Assembly (NCBI GenBank): GCA_002727275.1
Contig: PBWO01000056.1
Location: forward strand, 1-7,372
DNA from: Methanobacteriota archaeon
GTDB lineage: Archaea; Thermoplasmatota; Poseidoniia; Poseidoniales; Thalassarchaeaceae
DNA length: 7,372 bases
Direction: 5' to 3'
Within the stretch, counting starts at the first letter, position 1. Every line of letters begins with the position of its first letter. The position numbers were made by a program, and so were the translations under genes. This document shows, one piece after another, positions 1 through 5,446 of the stretch. Below the pieces are notes generated by a model. The model saw only the letters and a list, made by a program, of their open reading frames with translations. It did not search any database and was not told where the DNA came from.

Positions 1-167
1 ACACATCATCTTACGAAATGGCTGCACAGATGGCGGAGAATCTAACTCAATTAGGAGCCAATATTACATTTGTTTCCGTAATAGATGGTGGCCATGGAGG
101 GTGGTTCAGTATCTACATCGATCCGATTCCAATGGAATGGATGTTATCTCATGTCAGGAACCAGTAG
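1..167 (+). CDS. Alpha/beta-hydrolase family protein, C-terminal fragment
   Basis: This is the last 54 codons of a gene that enters from the left edge, read in the frame starting at base 3 and ending at TAG 165-167. The fragment has an amphipathic helix (SSYEMAAQMAENL), a beta strand (NITFVSVI) and then DGGHGGW. That order is what the end of an alpha/beta-hydrolase (prolyl oligopeptidase or dienelactone hydrolase type) looks like. The His in GGHGGW, codon 93-95, would be the catalytic triad His. The nucleophile Ser and the acid would lie outside the window, so substrate and exact subfamily cannot be given. The thioesterase gene starts 42 bases downstream on the same strand, so the two may be co-transcribed. 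The family call is inferred from a short fragment; another serine hydrolase subfamily is quite possible. Confidence 0.6.
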   Translation, partial: TSSYEMAAQMAENLTQLGANITFVSVIDGGHGGWFSIYIDPIPMEWMLSHVRNQ

Positions 168-209
168 TCCCTCCATAACAGCCTTCAACCGGAGCATCCC
201 GCGAGTAAC

Positions 210-626
210 ATGGCCTTCGTTTCGCAGAGGCGTGTTGACTTCCCGATGGTCGATTTGGCTAAGATAGTCTACTACCCACGATTTTGGGATCTAGCCCATC
301 GATTCTATGAAGAATCTTGGGAGTACTCTTGCGATATGCACTACAACACCATACTTTCAGAGCACAAGATCGCCTTTCCTCTCGTCCATAGCGATACCCA
401 ATTCCTCCATCCAGTAGCTTATGGCGACACTATCCAATGCACTTTGACAGTACCGAAGATAGGCAACACATCAATCAGTTGGAGATACGAGTTCCGTAAC
501 CAAGATGGAGTGCTGTGCTGGACTTCGGATCAAGTTACGGTATGCACCGATATGAGTGAGGTTCAGAGTAAGATGGAGGTCCCCGACTGGATGCGAGAAG
601 GACTGGCAAAACTGGCCCCTGAGTAA
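210..626 (+). CDS. Acyl-CoA thioesterase, 4-hydroxybenzoyl-CoA thioesterase-like (hotdog fold)
   Basis: This 138-residue protein is the usual length of a single hotdog-domain thioesterase, which cleaves an acyl-CoA to free acid and CoA in the cytoplasm. The N-terminal stretch RVDFPMVDLAKIVYYPRF (residues 8-25) aligns by eye with the active-site segment of Pseudomonas 4-hydroxybenzoyl-CoA thioesterase (CDPAGIVWYPNY), placing the catalytic Asp at D15. A long helix follows (WDLAHRFYEESWEY), then the beta strands of the sheet, and the end (MEVPDWMREGL) also matches the family end. ATG 210 is the only in-frame start after the upstream TAG; a GGAG lies 15 bases ahead, which is rather far. The true acyl substrate is unknown, and YbgC- or FadM-like roles are possible. 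The stop codon directly abuts the stop of the convergent pentapeptide gene. Confidence 0.85.
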   Translation: MAFVSQRRVDFPMVDLAKIVYYPRFWDLAHRFYEESWEYSCDMHYNTILSEHKIAFPLVHSDTQFLHPVAYGDTIQCTLTVPKIGNTSISWRYEFRNQDGVLCWTSDQVTVCTDMSEVQSKMEVPDWMREGLAKLAPE

Positions 627-1004
627 CTACTTCTGCGGCCACTTCTTTGAGAGCGAGCTTCTCAGGGAGTCATCAAGTGTAGCATCCCACCAGTTAGCAT
701 CTCTCCAAACTGCATACTTGCCCCTGATTCCTCTCATATCTGCGCCGTCTAGTCGTGCACCCTGCAGATTTGAGAGCCCCAAATTCGCCTTAATCATCCG
801 AGCTCCTCTTAGATCAGCACGGTCTAGAGCCGCTTTCTTGAGATTAGCACGCTTCAGCGATGCTCCTCGCAAATCGCACCCAGACAAATCTGCACCCTCC
901 AAATCTGCTCCGTCAAAGATGGCACGACGCAAGTCGGTACCCGACAAGTCAGCCTCTCTGAGGTTCTTGCCCACATGAGAAGTATAGGACAGATCCTTCG
1001 TCAT
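627..1004 (-). CDS. Pentapeptide-repeat protein
   Basis: This 125-residue protein is built almost wholly from about 20 tandem pentapeptides of the A(D/N)LXX type, such as DLSGT, DLEGA, DLRGA, NLKKA and NLQGA. The family folds as a right-handed quadrilateral beta-helix with four pentapeptides per turn, so about five turns are expected here. The N-terminus (MTKDLSYTSHVGK) and a Trp-rich C-terminus (YAVWRDANWWDATL) probably cap the helix. No signal peptide or membrane segment is seen, so it is likely cytoplasmic. I chose ATG 1004 because a GAGG (plus-strand 1011-1014) sits 6 bases ahead. A GTG at 1016, overlapping the upstream stop as GTGA, is the alternative and would add four residues. It lies 8 bases behind the winged-helix-like gene, probably in the same transcript. 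Members of this family have varied or unknown roles; some mimic DNA and inhibit gyrase, but nothing here shows that. Confidence 0.9.
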   Translation of the reverse strand: MTKDLSYTSHVGKNLREADLSGTDLRRAIFDGADLEGADLSGCDLRGASLKRANLKKAALDRADLRGARMIKANLGLSNLQGARLDGADMRGIRGKYAVWRDANWWDATLDDSLRSSLSKKWPQK

Positions 1005-1010
1005 GCAAAT

Positions 1011-1014
1011 CCTC
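1011..1014 (-). promoter_or_regulatory. Shine-Dalgarno site of the pentapeptide gene
   Basis: On the minus strand GTGAGG precedes ATG 1004, with the GAGG ending 6 bases before the start codon. It overlaps the stop codon of the upstream gene, a common arrangement for translational coupling. It is the reason for preferring ATG 1004 over GTG 1016. Confidence 0.55.
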
Positions 1015-1546
1015 ACAGAGACATACTCTCAAGATGATCTACTCCATCGCCCGTTAACACAACGAAACGATTCTTGCGCGCCTTTCCTTCAGGATATTCC
1101 AACAGTGGGGATGAACCGTCGAGCATCCTATTGATGTAGAGAGATAGATTCCACTTCTCTACCTCGTCTTCATCCCACTTGCCACTCTGTGCAATTAGTG
1201 TCCTTACATCTCTTGGAGGAGTATCTCTCTCCTTCTCAACTGATCTGAGGTAATGTATTGCGGCTAGTATGACGTCAGATTTCCTCTTGACTCCACAGGT
1301 ATCCAGTAGCCGTCTAAAGGCAGAACCCCTCTCTGGAATCCCAGATTTTACCACTATTTCCATGGCCTTGTTAATCGCCTCTTGGCGAGCCATCCTAATT
1401 CTGGAAAGAGTCGACTGCCAAGTGTCCTGCTTGGTGATGTTGAGCCAGTTATCGCTGACTTCTCTAGCAGAACCAGAAAGATCTATCTCCTCGCTACCCG
1501 CTTTGATGTAGATTCGCCCAATTCCACTGCTCCCAGTCTCGCTCAC
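1013..1546 (-). CDS. Hypothetical protein with winged-helix-like C-terminal region
   Basis: I do not recognise a named family for this 177-residue protein. The N-terminus contains a probable beta hairpin (RIYIKAGSEEIDLSG, residues 11-25), followed by a Trp- and Gln-containing helical stretch and a basic helix (RIRMARQEAINKAMEIV). The segment from about 90 to 172 reads like a winged helix: helices (DVILAAIHYLRSV, RDVRTLIAQ), a likely recognition helix (NLSLYINRMLDG), a wing carrying basic residues (EGKARKNRFVVLT) and a last helix (GDGVDHL). This suggests a nucleic-acid or protein-binding adaptor, by inference only. It begins with GTG at 1546; an in-frame TGA lies a few codons upstream and no earlier start is available. 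No good SD is present, but an AT-rich TATA-like box about 28 bases upstream fits a leaderless transcript. The pentapeptide-repeat gene follows 8 bases downstream. Confidence 0.7.
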   Translation of the reverse strand: MSETGSSGIGRIYIKAGSEEIDLSGSAREVSDNWLNITKQDTWQSTLSRIRMARQEAINKAMEIVVKSGIPERGSAFRRLLDTCGVKRKSDVILAAIHYLRSVEKERDTPPRDVRTLIAQSGKWDEDEVEKWNLSLYINRMLDGSSPLLEYPEGKARKNRFVVLTGDGVDHLESMSL

Positions 1547-1570
1547 AGGTCTCGCAACGCTTCATGGGTG

Positions 1571-1577
1571 TTAATTT
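1571..1577 (-). promoter_or_regulatory. Possible TATA box of the winged-helix-like gene
   Basis: The minus-strand sequence AAATTAA is centred about 28 bases upstream of GTG 1546. Archaeal TATA boxes sit about 26 bases before the transcription start, so transcription would begin almost at the start codon. The match to the consensus is weak and the call rests mainly on position and AT content. Confidence 0.35.
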
Positions 1578-1606
1578 GTCGCTGCATTCCTTAACTAATG
1601 TAAGTG

Positions 1607-1623
1607 CGAATCTCTAGGATTCG
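1607..1623. repeat. Perfect 6-bp inverted repeat in a divergent intergenic region
   Basis: CGAATC (1607-1612) and GATTCG (1618-1623) are exact reverse complements around the 5-base spacer TCTAG. The dyad lies between the minus-strand gene starting at 1546 and the plus-strand PAC2 gene starting at 1674. It could be an operator shared by both genes or a short hairpin in the PAC2 leader. No T-run follows, so it is not a terminator. Confidence 0.5.
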
Positions 1624-1660
1624 AGAAGTCTCTTGTCGTGGGTTTCAATAATCTCCGATT

Positions 1661-1666
1661 GAGGGG
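1661..1666 (+). promoter_or_regulatory. Shine-Dalgarno site of the PAC2-family gene
   Basis: GAGGGG ends 7 bases before ATG 1674, an optimal spacing. It decides the start: an upstream in-frame GTG at 1638 would add 12 residues (GFNNLRLRGNT-type sequence) with no family resemblance and no SD of its own. Confidence 0.65.
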
Positions 1667-1673
1667 CAACACC

Positions 1674-2444
1674 ATGGAGGAGTACACGAGCGGAGCTTAC
1701 CCACTCGTTCTGCACGCTGACGCCGACCCCTCTGGACTCGGTGGAACCGCAATATGTGGATTCTCTACTGTTGGCTCAGTTGGCGTAATTGCTACTTCTC
1801 ACCTCATCAAAACACTCGAATTATCTCCTATGGGGACCGTAATGCACCCAAAATTCCCCGCAATTGCACTTATTCACGATTCAGTTCCAAAGCACCCGGT
1901 CAGAGTGTATCAAGGAGATGGATTAGGCGTGTTCACTTCAGAGATCCAGTTCCCAAGTGAGAATGATGTCTATTTCGGAGAGACTGTCATGGAGTGGTTC
2001 ACCAGGGGTGGATTTGATCGACTAATCATAATCGATGGAGTGGTTAGCAACGACCTTGGAATCAAAGAGGAGAGTGATTTGTGGGGGGTTGCATCCACTG
2101 GTACTAGCAGAACCCAACTCGAAGATGCTGGAATTCAGCAGATTCAGCAGGGCATAGTCGCTGGAATCGCTGGTTATCTGATTGCAGAGGGCGAGCGCAG
2201 GGGCCTGGATGTTACTGCCCTGTTAGCCGAGTGCAATCCCATGTATCCAGATGCTAGAGCCGCGCTCATAGCCGTCGAGGGACTCAGCGAGCTGATGGAC
2301 AGAGAGATTCCAGTCCAAGGCCTTCTAGATGATGCTCGAAATATAGAGGAGAGAGTCAGAGAGGCGTTTGAGAGGGCTCACTCTATGGCTCTCCCCGCTC
2401 CGGATTCTGATGATGACGAAGACGATGTACCAATGGTATTCTAA
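1674..2444 (+). CDS. PAC2-family protein (proteasome assembly chaperone-like)
   Basis: This 256-residue protein resembles the PAC2 family, which includes eukaryotic proteasome assembly chaperone 2 and archaeal PbaA/PbaB-like proteins that bind 20S proteasome subunits in the cytoplasm. The N-terminal glycine-rich core (GFSTVGSVGVIATSHLI) matches the family's G-x-x-x-V-G-x-x-G pattern followed by a helix. Further on come strands (FDRLIIIDGVV), a GVAST-type segment, and the helix IVAGIAGYLIAEGERRGLD leading to ECNPMYPD-A-A, the usual order. The last third is helical and charged. It ends in an acidic tail (DSDDDEDD) and VPMVF. Some archaeal family members end in a proteasome-docking hydrophobic-Tyr-X motif; here the penultimate residue is Val, so the classic motif is absent. 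ATG 1674 is chosen for its SD. Its exact chaperone partner is not shown by the sequence. Confidence 0.85.
   Translation: MEEYTSGAYPLVLHADADPSGLGGTAICGFSTVGSVGVIATSHLIKTLELSPMGTVMHPKFPAIALIHDSVPKHPVRVYQGDGLGVFTSEIQFPSENDVYFGETVMEWFTRGGFDRLIIIDGVVSNDLGIKEESDLWGVASTGTSRTQLEDAGIQQIQQGIVAGIAGYLIAEGERRGLDVTALLAECNPMYPDARAALIAVEGLSELMDREIPVQGLLDDARNIEERVREAFERAHSMALPAPDSDDDEDDVPMVF
2133..2150 (+). repeat. Tandem 9-bp duplication inside the PAC2 gene
   Basis: ATTCAGCAG occurs twice in a row and encodes IQQIQQ in a helix of the PAC2 protein. It is in frame and harmless to the reading frame, and probably a simple slippage duplication. Confidence 0.6.
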
Positions 2445-3008
2445 TCAGTAGAATGGATTGGTTCCAGCGTCATGGTCAGTCGCGTCAATGACTTCTGAGA
2501 TGCCGGGTACATTGTCCTTGATCATTACCTCAACACCTTGCTTGAGAGTCACATCGACCATACCGCAACCCTGACAGCCGCCACCGAAGGCGATGATTGC
2601 CTTACCCTCGTCTACTCCAATTAGATCGACATGTCCACCATGAGAAGCTACGACCGGGTTGACCTCGCTTGCGATGATATCAGCCACTGCCTTTGACAGC
2701 TCATCTACCCACAGCGGGTTGGGGTTATCGAAACTGAATCCACCCCCCATCAGGGTCTCCTTGTAATCCAGAGTAGTGCCATCAAGATACTGAGCGCTTT
2801 GAGCCGCAACTAGGACTGGCATACCATCTACATCCAATTCAATATCGCCATCCTTTCCGTCATCGCGCCCGACAAACTGCAGGTCGTACTGGAAGCCATT
2901 GGGCCCCCTCCCAACAATCTCGACTCTGAGAATCAACTCAACTCCTTCGTCCGCAGATTCTGCGAACTGGCCGAGCATCTCCTGCGCCTTGTCTGTGATA
3001 GTAAGCAT
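2445..3008 (-). CDS. nfuA: NfuA-type iron-sulfur cluster carrier protein
   Basis: This 187-residue protein has the two-domain layout of E. coli NfuA (191 residues). Residues 1 to about 95 form an A-type (IscA/HesB-like) domain; as in E. coli NfuA it lacks the cluster-binding cysteines. Residues from about 100 to 172 form a NifU C-terminal domain with SHGGHVDLIGV and GGGCQGCGMVDVTLKQGVE. C145 and C148 of that CxxC would hold a [4Fe-4S] cluster bridged between two subunits. The protein carries clusters to apo-enzymes in the cytoplasm. ATG 3008 is preceded by GAGAGG lying almost against it and by a TATA box that predicts a very short leader. The gene is divergent from moaA and abuts the stop of the PAC2 gene with no spacer. 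This full-length form is best known from bacteria, so ancient transfer is possible. Confidence 0.93.
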   Translation of the reverse strand: MLTITDKAQEMLGQFAESADEGVELILRVEIVGRGPNGFQYDLQFVGRDDGKDGDIELDVDGMPVLVAAQSAQYLDGTTLDYKETLMGGGFSFDNPNPLWVDELSKAVADIIASEVNPVVASHGGHVDLIGVDEGKAIIAFGGGCQGCGMVDVTLKQGVEVMIKDNVPGISEVIDATDHDAGTNPFY

Positions 3009-3034
3009 GCCTCTCGGTATCCCTGAGCATATCC

Positions 3035-3042
3035 TATATTTT
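3035..3042 (-). promoter_or_regulatory. TATA box of nfuA, perhaps shared with moaA
   Basis: On the minus strand AAAATATA is centred about 30 bases upstream of ATG 3008, giving a predicted transcription start near 3012 and a leader of only a few bases. The same bases read TATATTTT on the plus strand. If used for moaA, they would give a leader of about 30 bases. No other convincing TATA box is seen in this 88-base divergent gap. Confidence 0.5.
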
Positions 3043-3096
3043 CAACCTGTCCGAGTGCAGGCAACACTCATCACCAAGTCTCTACACGGATGTTAG

Positions 3097-4092
3097 ATGA
3101 CATCAAAGCCGGTGGACAGGTTGGCCCGGCCTCTCAGAGATTTGAGAATCTCAGTCACCGACAAGTGTAATTTCAGATGTAGATATTGCATGCCCAGAGA
3201 AGTTTTTGGGAATGATTTCCCATTCATGAGTCGTGATGAAATTATGTCATTTGAGGAGATAGATCGTCTAGCTGGAATTTTCGTTTCCTTAGGAGTGGAA
3301 AAGATCCGTCTAACAGGAGGGGAGCCTTTGCTCCGAAGAAATTTACACGATTTGGTCTCAATGCTCGCTTTGAGAGGCGTAGAGATTGCGATGACCACTA
3401 ACGGCGTCCTTCTACCAAGATACGCCCCAGCACTTTCTGCAGCAGGCCTCGATCGTGTCACCGTTAGTCTTGATGCGATAGACGAGGCTACCTTTGCCAA
3501 GATTACCGACTCTGGCCATACGGTAGCTTCCGTAATGGCCGGAATCGAGGCCGCGGAATCAGTCGGCTTGGGCCCAATAAAAATCAATACCGTCGTGAAA
3601 AGAAACTCAAACGAGGAAGAAATACTAGATTTGATAGAGCGTTTTTCTAACAGAGATATAGCCATTCGATTCATCGAATACATGGACGTAGGGACGACGA
3701 ATGGTTGGTCAATGGGAGATGTAGTTACTGCCGACGAAATCCGCAGGTTAATCGGCGACTTGAGACCAATCCCTCAGGTCAAAAAGAGCGATGTGGCCAA
3801 GAGATATGAGACATCTCAAGGCACTGAGGTGGGTCTCATTACTAGTGTTACCGAGCCGTTCTGTGGAAATTGTACAAGAGCCAGAATCTCAGCTGATGGC
3901 AGATTTTTCACATGCCTTTTCTCTAGTAAAGGATTAGATCTATTATCTCCAATTAGGATGGGTTCTTCTGATGAGGAAATAGCGTCTATAATCAAATCTC
4001 ATTGGGAAGAAAGAGAAGACAGATACTCCGAGATTAGATCAGAGGAGACAGAATCATTGGAAAGAATAGAGATGTCATATATCGGCGGCTGA
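3097..4092 (+). CDS. moaA: GTP 3',8-cyclase MoaA (molybdenum cofactor biosynthesis)
   Basis: MoaA is the radical SAM enzyme that converts GTP to 3',8-cyclo-7,8-dihydro-GTP, the first step of molybdopterin synthesis. The 331-residue length is normal. The N-terminal cluster motif is C24-NFR-C28-RY-C31, followed by the SAM-binding RLTGGEP (residues 71-77). The C-terminal [4Fe-4S] ligands are C256, C259 and C273, in FCGNCTRARIS and FFTCLFS; R261 and R263 match the Arg pair that contacts GTP in characterised MoaA, and R17 is the likely third. The protein ends in SYIGG, the conserved double Gly needed for the reaction. ATG 3097 directly follows an in-frame TAG, so no longer start exists; there is no clear SD. 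It is divergent from nfuA and overlaps the trm1 end by 18 bases. No other moa gene is in the window. Its codons are visibly AT-richer than the right-hand gene. Confidence 0.97.
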   Translation: MTSKPVDRLARPLRDLRISVTDKCNFRCRYCMPREVFGNDFPFMSRDEIMSFEEIDRLAGIFVSLGVEKIRLTGGEPLLRRNLHDLVSMLALRGVEIAMTTNGVLLPRYAPALSAAGLDRVTVSLDAIDEATFAKITDSGHTVASVMAGIEAAESVGLGPIKINTVVKRNSNEEEILDLIERFSNRDIAIRFIEYMDVGTTNGWSMGDVVTADEIRRLIGDLRPIPQVKKSDVAKRYETSQGTEVGLITSVTEPFCGNCTRARISADGRFFTCLFSSKGLDLLSPIRMGSSDEEIASIIKSHWEEREDRYSEIRSEETESLERIEMSYIGG

Positions 4093-5397
4093 GACTATAG
4101 TTTCCCAAGGTGCATCTGTCCTGAATGCAGGTTTGCCGTATCTAGAAACCGCCGCTCTATGGCCTTGTTCACGAAGGGACTCAACCATGACAGTCGGGCT
4201 TACGGGCGAGCCCGAACCAAGCCAGCTAGCCAGATCATCGACGAGAATCAAGTGAGGAGCATCGATTACTTCTGCTTCCCCTGAGATGTGCCTGACACTA
4301 CGCAGAACCCCCCTCCTTTCCATCTCGCAATCACGCTCGGTCCACTGCAGTTCATCATCCTCATCGAACACAGGACCACACATCTCGATAACCCGCTCCT
4401 CGGTCATTGATGCCATCGCGCCAGCATCTCCTAATGCCCCCGTCCACAATGGCCCCGACACACGCCCGTCGCTCCGGTCAATTGGATGATTGAGGGGCAG
4501 GAAGCAATGCATCGGGAGCCATTCTGAATCCAGTGAAGTATCTGGATGCAAACCGGCAGCAATTGAAGCAGCAACCTCGGACCCAGTTGGGGCCGACACC
4601 CTCCAACCTAGATTTTCCTCAATGCGATTGGCACCCTCGACACCCCTTCTGACTAAGGCCGAGACCCTCAAATGATGAGAGTCCCAAACAGAGAGCAGAG
4701 GTGTCACTGAACGTTCATGCCTAGAAGCAGTCCTCGATAAGCTTGCAAGCAGGACTCTGAGCCCTGAGTCGTGCGCCAAACCATCAGTTTTTACACGAGC
4801 ACCATAACGTCGTAGTAATGCGCTTTTGGAAGAACCAGTGAGGGCTGCACTATCGGTCGCACTAACTTCTATCACACCTCTTCTTGCAAGAGATTGAACA
4901 GCGGTATCTAGGAAAGGAAGAGGTGTTCCATACGGATCAATATCTACCCAGTGTCTACCATGTTCGAGCACACTCTTTCGCAGGTCCCCTAGTTGAGGCA
5001 ACAATACCCCCTCGCCATGTTCGGGGGGAAACTCGTCATGACAGAGCATTGCCCAGTCCAGAGCCGCAGAGTCCATGTCTCCCATAGTCGCGTTGATTCT
5101 GCTAGCACTTTTGGGGGGTAGTTCGTTCAACCACCTCCTCGCCCGTAGTCCGGATGCAGACAACCCGTCCAGCGCGTAGATTGTACTATTGCCAAGTAGA
5201 CCCGCCTCGATGCAATACTGTAGAAGAAGCACGCTACGAGTCCTACTGCCTGCTACGGCTGGGTTGTGGAAAACCACCCCCTGGCCCTTTGCCGCGGGTC
5301 CGGGCCCCGCTTCACCGGGGTCACGGGGCAGCCTGCACAGGGTACGACCCTCTCTATGCAGTATGCCAGGCCAACCGTCTGGTTTGCTTGCACCCAT
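4075..5397 (-). CDS. trm1: tRNA (guanine26-N2)-dimethyltransferase Trm1
   Basis: Trm1 uses SAM to methylate N2 of G26 in tRNA, once or twice. At 440 residues it is longer than the Pyrococcus enzyme (about 381). Matches in order are FHNPAVAGSRTR (43-54, family FYNP with the conserved Arg), ALDGLSASGLRARR (75-88, SAM-binding loop), GDMDSAALDW, the catalytic-region DIDPYGTPLPFLDTA (152-166; family DLDPFG), VSATDSAALTG (178-188), the SHHLRVSALVRR strand and GPLWTGALGD. The C-terminal domain ends in SLREQGHRAAVSR and FRTDAPWETI, corresponding to the usual end, so the protein is complete. A Gly/Pro/Ala-rich stretch around residues 27-40 is coded by unusually GC-rich DNA. ATG 5397 is the first start after an in-frame TAG. 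No SD or TATA box is clear; it lies 49 bases behind purM and is probably co-transcribed with it. Confidence 0.95.
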   Translation of the reverse strand: MGASKPDGWPGILHREGRTLCRLPRDPGEAGPGPAAKGQGVVFHNPAVAGSRTRSVLLLQYCIEAGLLGNSTIYALDGLSASGLRARRWLNELPPKSASRINATMGDMDSAALDWAMLCHDEFPPEHGEGVLLPQLGDLRKSVLEHGRHWVDIDPYGTPLPFLDTAVQSLARRGVIEVSATDSAALTGSSKSALLRRYGARVKTDGLAHDSGLRVLLASLSRTASRHERSVTPLLSVWDSHHLRVSALVRRGVEGANRIEENLGWRVSAPTGSEVAASIAAGLHPDTSLDSEWLPMHCFLPLNHPIDRSDGRVSGPLWTGALGDAGAMASMTEERVIEMCGPVFDEDDELQWTERDCEMERRGVLRSVRHISGEAEVIDAPHLILVDDLASWLGSGSPVSPTVMVESLREQGHRAAVSRYGKPAFRTDAPWETIVSAADI

Positions 5398-5446
5398 GCT
5401 GGTCGGAGAATGCTATTGCACATTGCATTGACTGCTGTGTAACCGA

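Noticed and set aside
1..626. Hydrolase and thioesterase as one fused or interrupted gene
   Set aside because: They share a frame, but the hydrolase fragment reaches a natural C-terminus before TAG 165-167, and the thioesterase starts with its normal N-terminus 42 bases later.
556..978. Plus-strand ORF of 140 codons rich in Arg, Ser, Ala and Pro with repeats
   Set aside because: Its repeats are the complement of the 15-base periodicity of the pentapeptide gene on the other strand, and its start overlaps the thioesterase gene.
627..1004. Pentapeptide protein as a Qnr/MfpA-type gyrase-protecting resistance factor
   Set aside because: At about 125 residues it is much shorter than those proteins and lacks their loops; only the general repeat fold is shared.
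3090..3170. Out-of-frame ATG 3090 opening 26 codons over the moaA start
   Set aside because: It overlaps the moaA start in another frame, has no SD and no recognisable product.
3093..3683. Long minus-strand ORF of 196 codons opposite moaA
   Set aside because: It is antisense to an unmistakable MoaA coding region, is rich in Ser and Ile in the manner of shadow frames, and shows no family motif.
5305..5320. GC-rich hairpin CCCCG-N6-CGGGG as a terminator or structured RNA
   Set aside because: It lies inside the trm1 coding sequence, in codons for a Gly/Pro/Ala-rich linker, and has no T-run; codon composition explains it.
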